Assembly (NCBI GenBank): GCA_001898385.1
Contig: MKTT01000068.1
Location: 1-64,000, forward strand
Direction of reading: 5' to 3'
DNA: 64,000 nt
From: Planctomycetales bacterium 71-10
Lineage (GTDB): Bacteria > Planctomycetota > Planctomycetia > Isosphaerales > Isosphaeraceae
Position numbers and translations under genes: made by a program. The notes under the pieces are model-generated. The model made no database searches and had not been told where the DNA came from. It saw nothing but the letters and a program-made list of their open reading frames with translations. Below are positions 46,472-56,403 of this stretch, piece by piece. Numbering within the stretch: position 1 is the first letter of the stretch; each line of letters begins with the position of its first letter.

Positions 46472-47374
46472 TCAGCGCGTCCGGGGGGCCCGGTCGACCA
46501 TCTTGAGGTAGCCGGCGAGCCCCCGCGCCCGACGCGTCGTCGCGGGGTCGCCGACGAGCGCGGCCCGCCAGCGGAGCAGGGCGGCCCGCCATCGTAACGC
46601 CCGCGGGACGCGGACCCGGCCGTCCCCCGCAAGCACTAGGCCGACGATCTCGAAGCCGTCGCGGGCCGCGCCCACGCGCCAGCCCTTCCGCGGCTGGACC
46701 TCGTAGCCCGACCTCGCCAGCACGTCCTCCACGGACGCGGTGAAGCCGCCCGGCAGCCGCTCGTCCGGCCAGGAGAACGCCAGGTCGTCGCCGTACCGGG
46801 TGTAGACCCCGCCCGTGCGTCGCGCCAGGCCGTCGAGACGCTCGTCGAGCCGGCGGTTGACGAGGTTGCTCAGGCCGGGGCTGGTGGGAGCGCCCTGCGG
46901 CAAGGCGTCGCGGAAGACGCAGAGCCGCATCAGGATCCGTGTCGCCTCGCGATCCCACCCCTGCGCGGCCAGCCACCGCGCCACCCGGCCGCCTCGGGTC
47001 GATTCGAAGAAGTCGCGGAGGTCGACCGCGGCGATCAGCCGGCTGCGGGCGTGGGGCAGGGCGTGCGCCAGGGTCGAGCCGCCGGGCCGGAACGCCATCG
47101 CCGCCGGATGGACCTCCTGGTCGACGAGATAGGCGTCGAGGAACCGGCGCTGGAGCTTCTTCAGCGCCGGCGACGGGGCCAGGATCCGGCGCTCGCGGCC
47201 GTCGGGCTTCGTCCCGGCGAGCGGCCGGTAATGGTAGCGCGGGCCCATTCGGATCGCGTCCAGCTCGTCGACCGCGACGCCCAGCAGGTCGGCCACGGCT
47301 TCCCGTTGCAGGGCCTCGTCGACGTCGCGGCCCCAGGGCGGGAGCAGCCGGACGAGGGGATGGCGCGGGGTCAT
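46472..47374 (-). CDS. Retron-like reverse transcriptase
   Basis: 300 residues. RT motifs in order: RERRILAPSPALKKLQRRFLD (motifs 1-2), GGSTLAHALPHARSRLIAAVDLRDFFES (motif 3 with catalytic Asp118), LPQGAPTSPGLSNLVNRRLD (motif 4, 159-178), YTRYGDDLAFSW (motif 5, Asp196/Asp197), and FEIVGLVLAGDGRVRV (motif 7). LPQGAPTSP.LSNL and the H-A-L-P-H and V-G-L segments resemble the retron NAxxH and VTG positions, with the first residue of each changed. There is no maturase or endonuclease domain, so it is not a group II intron protein. ATG overlaps the slipin stop by 4 bp, so the two are translationally coupled. Confidence 0.85.
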   Translation of the reverse strand: MTPRHPLVRLLPPWGRDVDEALQREAVADLLGVAVDELDAIRMGPRYHYRPLAGTKPDGRERRILAPSPALKKLQRRFLDAYLVDQEVHPAAMAFRPGGSTLAHALPHARSRLIAAVDLRDFFESTRGGRVARWLAAQGWDREATRILMRLCVFRDALPQGAPTSPGLSNLVNRRLDERLDGLARRTGGVYTRYGDDLAFSWPDERLPGGFTASVEDVLARSGYEVQPRKGWRVGAARDGFEIVGLVLAGDGRVRVPRALRWRAALLRWRAALVGDPATTRRARGLAGYLKMVDRAPRTR

Positions 47375-48081
47375 GACGTCGGGCCCGACCCCGAGGCCCG
47401 GCCGAAGAGGCCGTCCAGGCCCGGGACGACCACGACGTTGCCCGACTTGGAGGCGAGCTGGGCCAGCGTCTCCAACTCCTGGAGGCGCAGGAGGAGCGGG
47501 TTCTCCTGCACGAGCTTCGCCGTGTTGGCCCGCGCCCGCGCCGCCGCGACCTCGTGGCGGGCGGCGGCCAGGCTGGCGCGGCCCTTCAGGTCGGCCTCGA
47601 CTTCCTGGAGGAAGACCGCGCGGACCGTGCCGGGCAGGATCATATCCTTCACGCCGACCCGCGACAACTCGACCCCGTAGGCGAGGGCCCGCGGGGCGAC
47701 GTCTTCGCGCAGGCCCGTCGAGAGCGCGTCGCGTTCCTTGAGCAGGTCCTCCAGCGTCCGGCCGGTGACGGCCTCGCGGAGGGTGAGTTGCAGATCCTGA
47801 TAGAGCTGGGAGCGGTAGTCGCCGACCTGATGCCGGGCGGCCACCGGGTCGACGACGCGGAACTGGGCGATGAGGGTCACGCGCACGCCGATCTTGTCGG
47901 CGCTCAGGATCTCCTGGCCCTCGACCGTCTGGCTGACCTCGCGGACGTCCACGAGGTCGACCTTCCGGTCCTGCCATCGCCAGTATCGATATCGGCCGGG
48001 CGGAAGCAGGCCCGCGAACCGGCCGTTTTGATAGAGCAGCCCGCGCTCGTACTCGCGGACGATCACCTTGTTGCGGAACAC
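47371..48081 (-). CDS. Slipin/SPFH-domain protein coupled to a reverse transcriptase
   Basis: 236 residues. The SPFH (band 7) domain spans about 8-165: VREYERGLLYQNGRFAG, LLPPGRYRYWRWQDRKVDLVDVREVSQTVEGQ, VTLIAQFRVVDPVAARHQV and LTLREAVTGRTLEDLLKERDAL. A helical coiled-coil-like segment follows (LKGRASLAAARHEVAAARARANTAK), typical of slipins and prohibitins that form large rings on membranes. Unlike most slipins it lacks an N-terminal membrane anchor. The start is GTG at 48081 with GAGGAGG 8 nt upstream. It is the first gene of the unit with the reverse transcriptase. Confidence 0.85.
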   Translation of the reverse strand: MFRNKVIVREYERGLLYQNGRFAGLLPPGRYRYWRWQDRKVDLVDVREVSQTVEGQEILSADKIGVRVTLIAQFRVVDPVAARHQVGDYRSQLYQDLQLTLREAVTGRTLEDLLKERDALSTGLREDVAPRALAYGVELSRVGVKDMILPGTVRAVFLQEVEADLKGRASLAAARHEVAAARARANTAKLVQENPLLLRLQELETLAQLASKSGNVVVVPGLDGLFGRASGSGPTS

Positions 48082-48089
48082 CTGGGGCG

Positions 48090-48104
48090 CCTCCTCTTCG
48101 GAGG
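48090..48104 (-). promoter_or_regulatory. Hairpin over the slipin Shine-Dalgarno
   Basis: On the coding strand CCTCC-GAAGA-GGAGG forms a perfect 5-bp stem. Its 3' arm GGAGG is the ribosome-binding sequence of the GTG-start slipin gene (8-nt spacing), so folding would hide it. Translational control is an inference. Confidence 0.5.
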
Positions 48105-48253
48105 GGATGGATCCGTCGACGATCGGAAGAACGGATGATGGCGAGTCGGAGGGCTGGCGCCGGACGGATCGGCGACCGCGGGACGATCATTGACGCCGAC
48201 CGGCCGTGGGCCGAAGCCCCCGACGCGGGCCGGCGGGTATCCTGACCGTCGCA

Positions 48254-48303
48254 GGGCGATCGCGGACCGCGGTCTCCCGCGGCCGGCTGCGAGGCGATCG
48301 CCC
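48254..48303 (-). repeat. Stem-loop in the slipin-RT leader
   Basis: GGGCGATCGC (48254-48263) and its exact complement GCGATCGCCC (48294-48303) form a 10-bp stem. The 30 nt between them contain further self-complementary CCGCGG pieces. It could be part of a structured RNA upstream of the operon. Confidence 0.5.
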
Positions 48304-48335
48304 GAGGGCGTCGGCCCCGCATTCGCCCCCCGACG

Positions 48336-48365
48336 TTAGTCCGCGCCGCTCGCGGCGCGGACTAA
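48336..48365. repeat. Perfect 14-bp palindromic hairpin
   Basis: TTAGTCCGCGCCGC and its exact reverse complement are separated by 2 nt. It differs in sequence from the other repeat families in the window. Its short loop and flanking AAAACG resemble REP-like dispersed hairpins. Confidence 0.65.
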
Positions 48366-48510
48366 AACGTGGCCCCGACCGCGGTACGCTCGTCCTTACG
48401 GGGGAGCGCCGCCTGGGCGTAGGCGGGTTCGATTGTACAGGGGGCCGAGGCGGTTGCAAGGCCCAGGGCCGGCGAGGGTGTGCCTTTGGAACTTGGGGGG
48501 GCGGCGTTCG

Positions 48511-48563
48511 ACGTCTTCCCCCCTCGCGGGGGAAGACAGACCGCGAAGCGGTCCGATGAGGGG
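48511..48563 (-). repeat. Dispersed CTC.TCCG-type repeat, copy B1
   Basis: GTCTTCCCCC pairs with GGGGGAAGAC (48513-48522 with 48528-48537), followed by a small CCGC-GAA-GCGG stem and TCCGATGAGGGGGACG. It is a diverged, inverted partner of 48641-48694 and related to the 33.7-34.0 kb copies. Confidence 0.65.
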
Positions 48564-48640
48564 GACGCGAAGCACCGGCGCCGTTGGGCGTCGAAGGCCC
48601 GCCCGACCGGGCCGTCGCAAATCCCGACGGCCGTCTGGCG

Positions 48641-48694
48641 CGTCGTCCCCCTCGTCCGGCCCTCCGGGCCACCTTCCCCCGCGAGGGGGGAAGG
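48641..48694 (+). repeat. Dispersed CTC.TCCG-type repeat, copy B2
   Basis: CCCCCTCGTCCGGCCCTCCG, then a small GGCCC-TCC-GGGCC stem and a CCTTCCCCC-GCGA-GGGGGGAAGG hairpin. It faces B1 across about 80 bp, repeating the inverted-pair layout seen at 33.7-34.0 kb. Confidence 0.65.
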
Positions 48695-48767
48695 CCGTTA
48701 CGATGGTTCCCGCGACCCCGTCGCGATCCGCCAAATTCCCAAGGCACACCCGCCGGCGGTCGGGAAC

Positions 48768-50282
48768 TCAGGGGACGCGCACGACCCGGACGACGACGTC
48801 GTGCCGGAACGGCGGCAGGGCGATGGTGGTCTTCCGGCCCCCTTCCACCGGGATCGCCGGGGAGGATGCGCCCGTCGTCGGCGAGTAGAGCGAGAGGCCG
48901 TACGACCCGTCCGGCAGGGTGAAGCTGATGGGGCCGCCGACCGGCTCGCCCGCGCCCGGCTCGGCGACTTCCCGCGCGTCGGCCAGGTAGGCCGCGTAGT
49001 CCCGGCCCTCGACGGCGAGGGTCGAGACGACGAGGTGGTCGGGCTTCTCCTCGATCCAGCCGGGGGCGGGGGCGGCGTGGATGAAGTCGAAGCCGTGGAT
49101 GAAGTCCGAGAGGTTCCCCATCCAGGCGCGGATCTTCGGACCCGAGCCCGCGACGCCCGTCTCGGCCCCGATCTGGATCGAGAAGTCGATGAAGTCGTAA
49201 TGGCAGCCGGTCATGACGCTCGTCCAGGCGCGCTTGCGGTGGATGGTCCAGCCGACGTCGTCGCGGTACATGCTGGCGCAGTTGTCCTCGTCCATCACGC
49301 AGGGCTTCAGGCCGATCGCGTGGACGGCCTGGCCGAAGTCGCGCATCTCGGCGAGCTTCAGCTCCTTCGACATGAAGTTCCCCATCTGGAAGACCCGGCC
49401 GCCGAGGTGGGTGTCGGGGAGGGGGTGGACGTTCACGGCGTCGTACGTCGGGTCGGGGAACGAGGCGTCGAGCGGGATGGTGACGCTCGGGACGTAGCTG
49501 AACGCCTGGGCCCCGACGACCAGGTGGCGGCGGCCGAGGGACTTCAACTCGTCGCGGACCGTGCGCCCGACCTCCGCCTGCCAGGCGTCGACCTCCGCCT
49601 GCGTCGCGTGGCCGGGGACGGCCCCGCCGGGCTCGTTGCAGATCTCGTAATAGACGTTGTCGAAGGCCGACGTCTCCTGCACGACCTTGCGGGCGTAGGC
49701 GAGCTGCCGCTCGACCAACTCCTTGTCGCGCAGGGTGTTGTACTCGGGCCATTCGACCTTGCCGACGCCCTGGAGGTTGTTCTGGGCGCGGAGCGGATTG
49801 AGCATCCAGACGGAGTCGGTGTAGGTGTTGCTGAAGATGGTCAGCTCGACGACGATCCCCAGCTCGGAGGCCCGCGAGAGGAAGCGGTGGAGGCGGTCGA
49901 AGTACTCGGGGTTCCAGCGGTCGAGGTCGTAGCGGGGCTCGCCGTCGAGCGCCCCGCCGGGGCCGGTGCGGGGCCAGGGGGCGACGAACTCGGGCGACTC
50001 CGGCTTGATCGGCGAACTCGGGTTGCGCGCGCCCTGCTGCTCGCGGAACAGGAGGAACGTCCGCGTCACGGTCTGCTTGCGCTCGGCGGCGTCGCGGAGG
50101 TAGCGATCGAAGTCGAAGAGCCGATTCACGACGGCGCCGTAGTGCTCCGACCCGGCCACGAGGACCAGCGGCTTGCCCCGGAAGAGGAAGTAGCGGGGAT
50201 TCTCCGGGTGGACCGAGATCGGGGCGACGTCGGCCGCCTGGGCGCACACGGCGAGGACGAGCGTGGGGAGGCACGCGAGCAT
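48768..50282 (-). CDS. Secreted glycoside-hydrolase-like protein (TIM-barrel type)
   Basis: 504 residues from ATG at 50282, giving a signal peptide (MLACLPTLVLAVCAQAADVA). Motifs of clan GH-A barrels: RYFLFRGKPLVLVAGSEHYGAVVN at the start, FSNTYTDSVW, the acid/base-like YYEICNEPGG (about 200) and a candidate nucleophile region KPCVMDEDNCASMYRDD. The C-terminal 100 residues form a small beta-domain (SYGLSLYSPTTGASSPAIPVEGG) such as a putative collagen-binding domain. A cellulase-like or related glycosidase is plausible; substrate unknown. It is divergent in location from the RT operon but on the same strand. Confidence 0.75.
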   Translation of the reverse strand: MLACLPTLVLAVCAQAADVAPISVHPENPRYFLFRGKPLVLVAGSEHYGAVVNRLFDFDRYLRDAAERKQTVTRTFLLFREQQGARNPSSPIKPESPEFVAPWPRTGPGGALDGEPRYDLDRWNPEYFDRLHRFLSRASELGIVVELTIFSNTYTDSVWMLNPLRAQNNLQGVGKVEWPEYNTLRDKELVERQLAYARKVVQETSAFDNVYYEICNEPGGAVPGHATQAEVDAWQAEVGRTVRDELKSLGRRHLVVGAQAFSYVPSVTIPLDASFPDPTYDAVNVHPLPDTHLGGRVFQMGNFMSKELKLAEMRDFGQAVHAIGLKPCVMDEDNCASMYRDDVGWTIHRKRAWTSVMTGCHYDFIDFSIQIGAETGVAGSGPKIRAWMGNLSDFIHGFDFIHAAPAPGWIEEKPDHLVVSTLAVEGRDYAAYLADAREVAEPGAGEPVGGPISFTLPDGSYGLSLYSPTTGASSPAIPVEGGRKTTIALPPFRHDVVVRVVRVP

Positions 50283-50341
50283 GTCGAGGGTCCTGGGGTC
50301 GTCGGGCCGGTCGAGGGGACGCACCCGGCACGATACGACGT

Positions 50342-51379
50342 TCAGCCCGCGCCCGCCAGGGTGCCGCAGGCCGCCTGGATGTCCTTGCCGCCCGAGTAGC
50401 GGCGGACGATCGGCTGGCCGACGTGCCGCGTCAGGGCGTCGCGGAAATCCTGCAACTCCTCGATGGAGGGGGGCCGATAGCGGCCGGTGGGGTCCGTGAC
50501 CTCGATGAGGTCCACGCGGACCGGGGTGTCGCCGATCAACTCGCCCAGCGCGCGGGCGTCGTCCTCCCCCACGTTCACGCCGGAGATGCAGACGTAGGCC
50601 AGCGTGACGCGCGTCCGCCGGGCCAGGGCGTAGCGCCTGGCCGCGGCGACGACGTCGGCGACCGGCCAGCGCGCGGCGACGGGGACCAGCTCCTTGCGCT
50701 TGGCGTCGGTCGCGGCGCCCAGGCTGACGGCCAGGCGGTAGCGGTGCCCCTCGCGGGTGTAGCGATCGATCTCGGGGACCAGGCCGACCGTGCTGATGGT
50801 GATCGCCTTGGCGGCCACGGACCCGGCCGACGAGCAGCGCAGGAGGTCGGCCGCGGCCAGGACGTTGTCGTAGTTGAGGAACGGCTCGCCCATGCCCATG
50901 AAGACCGCGCCCGTCACGCGCCGGCCCTGGCCGTGGACGATCGCGCGGGCCTGGAGGAACTGGTCGACGATCTCCCAGGTGCGGAGGTTCCGCCGCGTCG
51001 TCATCCGCGCCGTGGCGCAGAAGGTGCAGCCCATCGCGCAGCCGACCTGCGACGACAGGCAGAGGCTCACCGCCCCTTCCTTGTGGAGCGGGATGAGGAC
51101 GGTCTCCAGCGCCAGGCCCTCGGCCGTGCGGAACCGGAGCTTCTGGAAGCCGTCGACGGGCGAGGCGACGGAGCCGTCGGGCGTGAGGCGGGGCAGGGGG
51201 ATGGGGCCGACGTCCCCGGCCAGTCGCCGGGGGATCTGCGACTCGGCCATCCATCGCGAGGGGTCCAGGACGCCCTCCTTGAAGACGGCCGACAACAGCC
51301 TGCGCGCGACCCCGGCGTCGCACCCGCGTTCCGCCGCCCAGGCTTCCAACTCGCCCGGCCGGGCGTCCCTCGGGTCCAT
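50342..51379 (-). CDS. rlmN: 23S rRNA/tRNA adenine C2-methyltransferase (RlmN)
   Basis: 345 residues. The radical SAM cluster motif is Cys114-x3-Cys118-x2-Cys121 (CAMGCTFC) within SLCLSSQVGCAMGCTFCAT. GAVFMGMGEPFLNYDNV and SVAAKAITISTVGLVPEI are typical RlmN segments, and the C-terminal Cys338 (AACGTL) matches the conserved cysteine needed to resolve the methyl-enzyme intermediate. It methylates A2503 of 23S rRNA and A37 of some tRNAs, affecting fidelity and some antibiotics. In contrast to the radical SAM-like protein at 28 kb, all cluster cysteines are kept. Confidence 0.92.
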   Translation of the reverse strand: MDPRDARPGELEAWAAERGCDAGVARRLLSAVFKEGVLDPSRWMAESQIPRRLAGDVGPIPLPRLTPDGSVASPVDGFQKLRFRTAEGLALETVLIPLHKEGAVSLCLSSQVGCAMGCTFCATARMTTRRNLRTWEIVDQFLQARAIVHGQGRRVTGAVFMGMGEPFLNYDNVLAAADLLRCSSAGSVAAKAITISTVGLVPEIDRYTREGHRYRLAVSLGAATDAKRKELVPVAARWPVADVVAAARRYALARRTRVTLAYVCISGVNVGEDDARALGELIGDTPVRVDLIEVTDPTGRYRPPSIEELQDFRDALTRHVGQPIVRRYSGGKDIQAACGTLAGAG

Positions 51380-51810
51380 ATCGACGTCGTCCCTCGCGGT
51401 TCGGTGACCTAGCTTGCGGGTGGCGACTTCAGGATACCCAAGTCCCGGGCGTCCCGCGAAGCTCGGTCGGGGCGCTTGCCCTCGGCGTCGGGCCCGGCAA
51501 TATTCGGCGGCGAGGGGCGAAGAGACGGGGAGCGGGCGACGGGGCGGCGTCGCCGATTTCGATCGGGATGAAGAATCTCGGATTTCCTGAACAAACCTTT
51601 GGCGAGGACGCTTCGTAGGAACCCCAGCAACGCGAGAGATCGTGCCGACGGGCCGGGCGTGTTCCCAAGGGCTTGCCGGATCGAACGTTGAGGCGTCCCC
51701 CGGCGGTGTCGGCGGGCGTCGAGTCGGGACGCCGGGGCCGTGGGGCGCCCGGGTCGGAGAGGATCGAGGAGCCCGGGGTCCATCCGGGCCATCGAGAGGA
51801 GATGTTGAGG
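51380..51810. other. Divergent intergenic region
   Basis: 431 bp between rlmN (minus) and the HtrA gene (plus). The frame of the protease is open back to 51673 but without family similarity. GAGAGGAG at 51794-51801 serves the ATG at 51811. An AT-richer patch at 51565-51620 (gaagaatctcggatttcctg) may hold a promoter. No RNA gene seen. Confidence 0.4.
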
Positions 51811-53385
<1,575 letters not shown>

Positions 53386-53394
53386 CCCGGCGCC

Positions 53395-53416
53395 GGCCGC
53401 CCCCCGCGGGGCGGCC
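53395..53416 (+). terminator. First hairpin after the HtrA gene
   Basis: GGCCGCCCC (53395-53403) pairs exactly with GGGGCGGCC (53408-53416), 4-nt loop. It lies 10 bp after the stop. Confidence 0.55.
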
Positions 53417-53432
53417 GGCCCTCGAAAACGAA

Positions 53433-53468
53433 GAAAGGGCGTCCGGGCGCGAGCCCGGACGCCCTTTC
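53433..53468. terminator. Strong 16-bp terminator hairpin after the HtrA gene
   Basis: GAAAGGGCGTCCGGGC pairs without mismatch with GCCCGGACGCCCTTTC across loop GCGA. The TTTC end and TGCATCT give a short U-rich tail, so it is a good intrinsic terminator. Confidence 0.85.
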
Positions 53469-53864
53469 TGCATCTATAGATATCCAGAGTGACCTGGGCT
53501 CGCGGGGTCAATCGGGTGGTGCTCGCGACGATGTCGGCGGGTCGCCTGGTGGTAGGACGAGTTATCGACCCGCCGCCCGGCCGCATTCACTCAAACCTCG
53601 CGACGCGGGCGGATTCAAGCCGGCGGCGCGGATCGCCGAAAGACGTCCGGTCGCGCGGGCCCGGTGGGCCGTCCGGGTTCGGCCGACGGAACCCGGAAAA
53701 GGGCCTGACGGAATCCTCGGGACTGAAGTATTGTAGAGGCTGGGCCGGGCTCGCGCGTCGCGCCGGCCGGACGGCCGATGAAACGCCAGGGAGAGCCCGC
53801 CGGGGGGTCCGATGGACGGCGGGCTCTCGCCATTCCCTCCCGCGGGCCGAGGACGAAGGTCGCG
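53469..53864. other. Intergenic region before the AlaC-like gene
   Basis: About 400 bp. It begins with an AT-rich spot (tctatagatatcc, 53473-53485) after the terminator that could contribute to a promoter. GAAGG at 53855-53859 serves the ATG at 53865. Nothing else recognised. Confidence 0.4.
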
Positions 53865-55115
53865 ATGAACGATCCGAAAACCAACCCCGGATCCGAAGAG
53901 CACGAGTCGACCGAGCGGTACGACATCGAGGTGGCCCCCCGGGTGCGCAACCTCCCGCCGTACCTGTTCGGCAAGATCAACGAGCTGAAGTACCGCAAGC
54001 GCACGGCCGGGGTCGACGTCATCGACCTCGGCATGGGCAACCCCACCGATCCGCCCCAGGACTGGGTGATCGACAAGCTCTGCGAGGCCGCCCGCGACGA
54101 GCGGAACCACCGCTACAGCGTCGCCAACGGCGTGTACAACCTCCGCCGCGAGGTCGCGGCCAAGTACGAGAACCGGTTCGGCGTGAAGCTCGACCCGGAC
54201 CACGAGGTGGTCGCCACGATCGGCTCCAAGGAGGGGTTCAGCCACATGTGCCTGGCCCTGCTGGGCCCGGGCGACACGGCGCTCGTCCCCGCGCCGAGCT
54301 TCCCCATCCACATCCACGCCATCGCCCTGGCCTCGGCCAACGTCATCTCGCTGGACGTCCGCGACGAGCCGGCCTTCCTCGCGAACATCGCCCGGGTCTG
54401 CGAGAGCCTCCACCCCCGGCCCAAGATCCTGGTCCTGAACTACCCCCACAACCCGACGGCCACGGTCGTCGAGCCGGCGTTCTTCGAGGAGATCGTCGCC
54501 CTGGCGAAGAAGTACCGCTTCTTCGTCATCCACGACTTCGCCTACGGCGACATCGGCTTCGACGGCTACCAGCCGCCGAGCTTCCTGTCGGTGAAGGGGG
54601 CGACCAAGGTGGGCTGCGAGTTCACCACGATGTCCAAGGGCTACAACATGGCCGGCTGGCGCGTCGGCTTCGCGGCCGGCAATCGCGACATGCTCGGCGC
54701 CCTGAAGGCGATCAAGGGGTACTACGACTACGGCCTGTTCCAGGCCGTCCAGGTCGCCGCGATCGTGGCCCTCCGCCACGGCGAGGAGGGCCGGGCCGCC
54801 CAGGTCGCCGAGTACCAGGATCGTCGCGACGTCATGGTCCGCGGCCTCCGCCGGCTGGGCTGGGACGTCGAGCCCCCCCGCGCCGGGATGTTCGTCTGGG
54901 CGAACATGCCCGAGCCCTGGCGCAGCCAGATGGGCTCGATCGACTTCGCCATGAAGCTGCTGGAGGAAGCCAACGTCGCGGTCAGCCCCGGCCGCGGCTT
55001 CGGCGAGCCCGGCGAGGGCTCGCTCCGGCTGGCCCTCGTCGAGAACGCCCACCGCCTCCGCCAGGCCATCCGCCAGATCGGCCGCTGCCTCCGCCCCGAG
55101 CCCGCCGCCCGCTGA
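53865..55115 (+). CDS. AlaC-like class I/II aminotransferase
   Basis: 416 residues from ATG at 53865. Fold-type I PLP enzyme: Lys258 in [13 protein letters not shown] forms the Schiff base, Asp224 (HDFAYGD) pairs with the pyridine nitrogen, Asn196 (YPHNPTA) and Arg near SLRLALVEN bind the carboxylate. The start [21 protein letters not shown], then [14 protein letters not shown] and [20 protein letters not shown] closely follow E. coli AlaC, which converts glutamate plus pyruvate to alanine. LL-diaminopimelate aminotransferases are a related alternative. It ends in a perfect shared terminator. Confidence 0.88.
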   Translation: MNDPKTNPGSEEHESTERYDIEVAPRVRNLPPYLFGKINELKYRKRTAGVDVIDLGMGNPTDPPQDWVIDKLCEAARDERNHRYSVANGVYNLRREVAAKYENRFGVKLDPDHEVVATIGSKEGFSHMCLALLGPGDTALVPAPSFPIHIHAIALASANVISLDVRDEPAFLANIARVCESLHPRPKILVLNYPHNPTATVVEPAFFEEIVALAKKYRFFVIHDFAYGDIGFDGYQPPSFLSVKGATKVGCEFTTMSKGYNMAGWRVGFAAGNRDMLGALKAIKGYYDYGLFQAVQVAAIVALRHGEEGRAAQVAEYQDRRDVMVRGLRRLGWDVEPPRAGMFVWANMPEPWRSQMGSIDFAMKLLEEANVAVSPGRGFGEPGEGSLRLALVENAHRLRQAIRQIGRCLRPEPAAR

Positions 55116-55141
55116 TCGTCGGCCACGTCCCCGGAACGACG

Positions 55142-55180
55142 CGAGGCCGGGCCCCTCCAGCACGGAGGGGCCCGGCCTCG
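55142..55180. terminator. Bidirectional 17-bp terminator hairpin
   Basis: CGAGGCCGGGCCCCTCC (55142-55158) pairs perfectly with 55164-55180 across loop AGCAC. It sits between convergent stops at 55115 and 55217. Confidence 0.8.
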
Positions 55181-55216
55181 TCGCGTGCGCGGGCCGTCTC
55201 GACCGGGCGGCCGGCG

Positions 55217-56308
55217 TCAGGCGTCGCGGTGGCCGCGGCCCTGGGGAGGTTCGTGCTGGGCCTGCTGGTTCGGCATCGGGCCCTTCGGCGGCGGCGGGGA
55301 TTCGAGGCGGCCGAAGATCATGCGGCCGGCGCTGGTCTGGAGCACGCTGGTCACGGTCAGGCGGACGACTTCCGAAAGGTGGTGAGCCCCCTGCTCGGCG
55401 ACGACCATGGTGCCGTCGTCGAGGTAGCCGACGCCCTGGCCGGCCTCCTCGCCGCGCTTGATGAGCTTGACGTTGAGGGTCTCGCCCGGGAGGACGATCG
55501 GCTTCATCGCGTTGGCCAGGTCGTTGAGGTTGATGACCTCCACCCCCTGGAGCCGGGCGATCTTGTTCAGGTTGTAGTCGTTGGTGACGACCTTCCCCCC
55601 CAGGTGCTTCGCCAGGATGACCAGGCGCTGGTCGACCTCGCGGACGCCGGCCATCTCGGGGATCTCGGAGTCGTCGATGCGGACCTCGACGCCCGGCGAC
55701 TTCTGGAGCCGGTTGAGGATGTCGAGCCCGCGGCGACCCCGGTTGCGCCGGAGCTTGTCCGAGCTGTCGGCGATCCCCTGCAACTCCTGGAGGACGAAGC
55801 GGGGGACCACCATCGGCTGGTCGATCACCTTCGTCTCGGCGACGTCGGCGATCCGGCCGTCGATCACGACGGAGGTGTCCAGGACCAGCGGCTTGGCCCC
55901 CTTCACCTCCTTGGAGAACTCGACGTACGGGATGATGAAGCGGAAGTCGTCCTTGGTCTGGAGCAGGGTCGAGATGCAGATGTAGGTGATGAAGAGCATC
56001 AGCACGCTGGCGATCGCCGAGTGCGTCTTGGGGTTGATGTAGAGCTGGAGCGCCGGCTGGACGGCGTCGTTGATCAGGTTGCTCAGGAAGATGCCGACGA
56101 TGACCCCGAAGTAGATCGCCGAGATCGTCTGGATCCGCTTGCGCGGGGTCAGCAGGTCGCCCATCACGAAGGCGATCGCCGCCAGCATCAGGCCGATGAA
56201 GAAGACGTAGGGGCGGCCCAGGTCGTTCTCGCCGACGACCCGGGCGATGCGGACGCCGAGCCCGGCGACTACGAGGATGAACGTGAGTCGGATCAGGACG
56301 AGCAGCAT
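55217..56308 (-). CDS. Membrane PIN-TRAM domain protein (YacL-like)
   Basis: 363 residues. Four hydrophobic helices occupy about 1-110. The PIN nuclease domain follows with VLDTSVVIDGRIADV (acidic Asp residues), VPRFVLQELQGIADSSD (Glu), RRGLDILNRL, and EVDQRLVILAKHLGGKVVTNDYNLNK (Asp pair). A TRAM RNA-binding domain ends at about 275-330 (GETLNVKLIKRGEEAGQGVGYLDDGTMVVAEQG). The tail is Pro/Gln-rich. This is the YacL/PilT-N-terminal-like architecture found in many bacteria; the proposed role is RNA processing at the membrane. It probably heads the same unit as none of its neighbours. Confidence 0.88.
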   Translation of the reverse strand: MLLVLIRLTFILVVAGLGVRIARVVGENDLGRPYVFFIGLMLAAIAFVMGDLLTPRKRIQTISAIYFGVIVGIFLSNLINDAVQPALQLYINPKTHSAIASVLMLFITYICISTLLQTKDDFRFIIPYVEFSKEVKGAKPLVLDTSVVIDGRIADVAETKVIDQPMVVPRFVLQELQGIADSSDKLRRNRGRRGLDILNRLQKSPGVEVRIDDSEIPEMAGVREVDQRLVILAKHLGGKVVTNDYNLNKIARLQGVEVINLNDLANAMKPIVLPGETLNVKLIKRGEEAGQGVGYLDDGTMVVAEQGAHHLSEVVRLTVTSVLQTSAGRMIFGRLESPPPPKGPMPNQQAQHEPPQGRGHRDA

Positions 56309-56403
56309 ATGTGACGACCTCGGGGGTGGGATGAAGGCGGCAGGATGATTCAGATGATGGGCCGAGGGCCGGCGTGATGCAATAGAAAGCCCGACGAATT
56401 CCT

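Larger units (their letters stand above)
48082..48767. other. Structured leader and repeat region of the slipin-RT operon
   Basis: 686 bp without a convincing gene, between divergently placed minus-strand genes. The part next to the slipin gene (48090-48370) holds three stem-loops; the part further upstream (48511-48694) holds facing copies of a dispersed repeat. It is the natural place for the promoter and, if this is a retron, for its template RNA, but no msr/msd was demonstrated. Confidence 0.55.

Noticed and set aside
46472..47374. Reverse transcriptase as a group II intron protein
   Set aside because: No maturase or HNH domain and no flanking ribozyme-like structure; gene length and motifs fit a free-standing RT.
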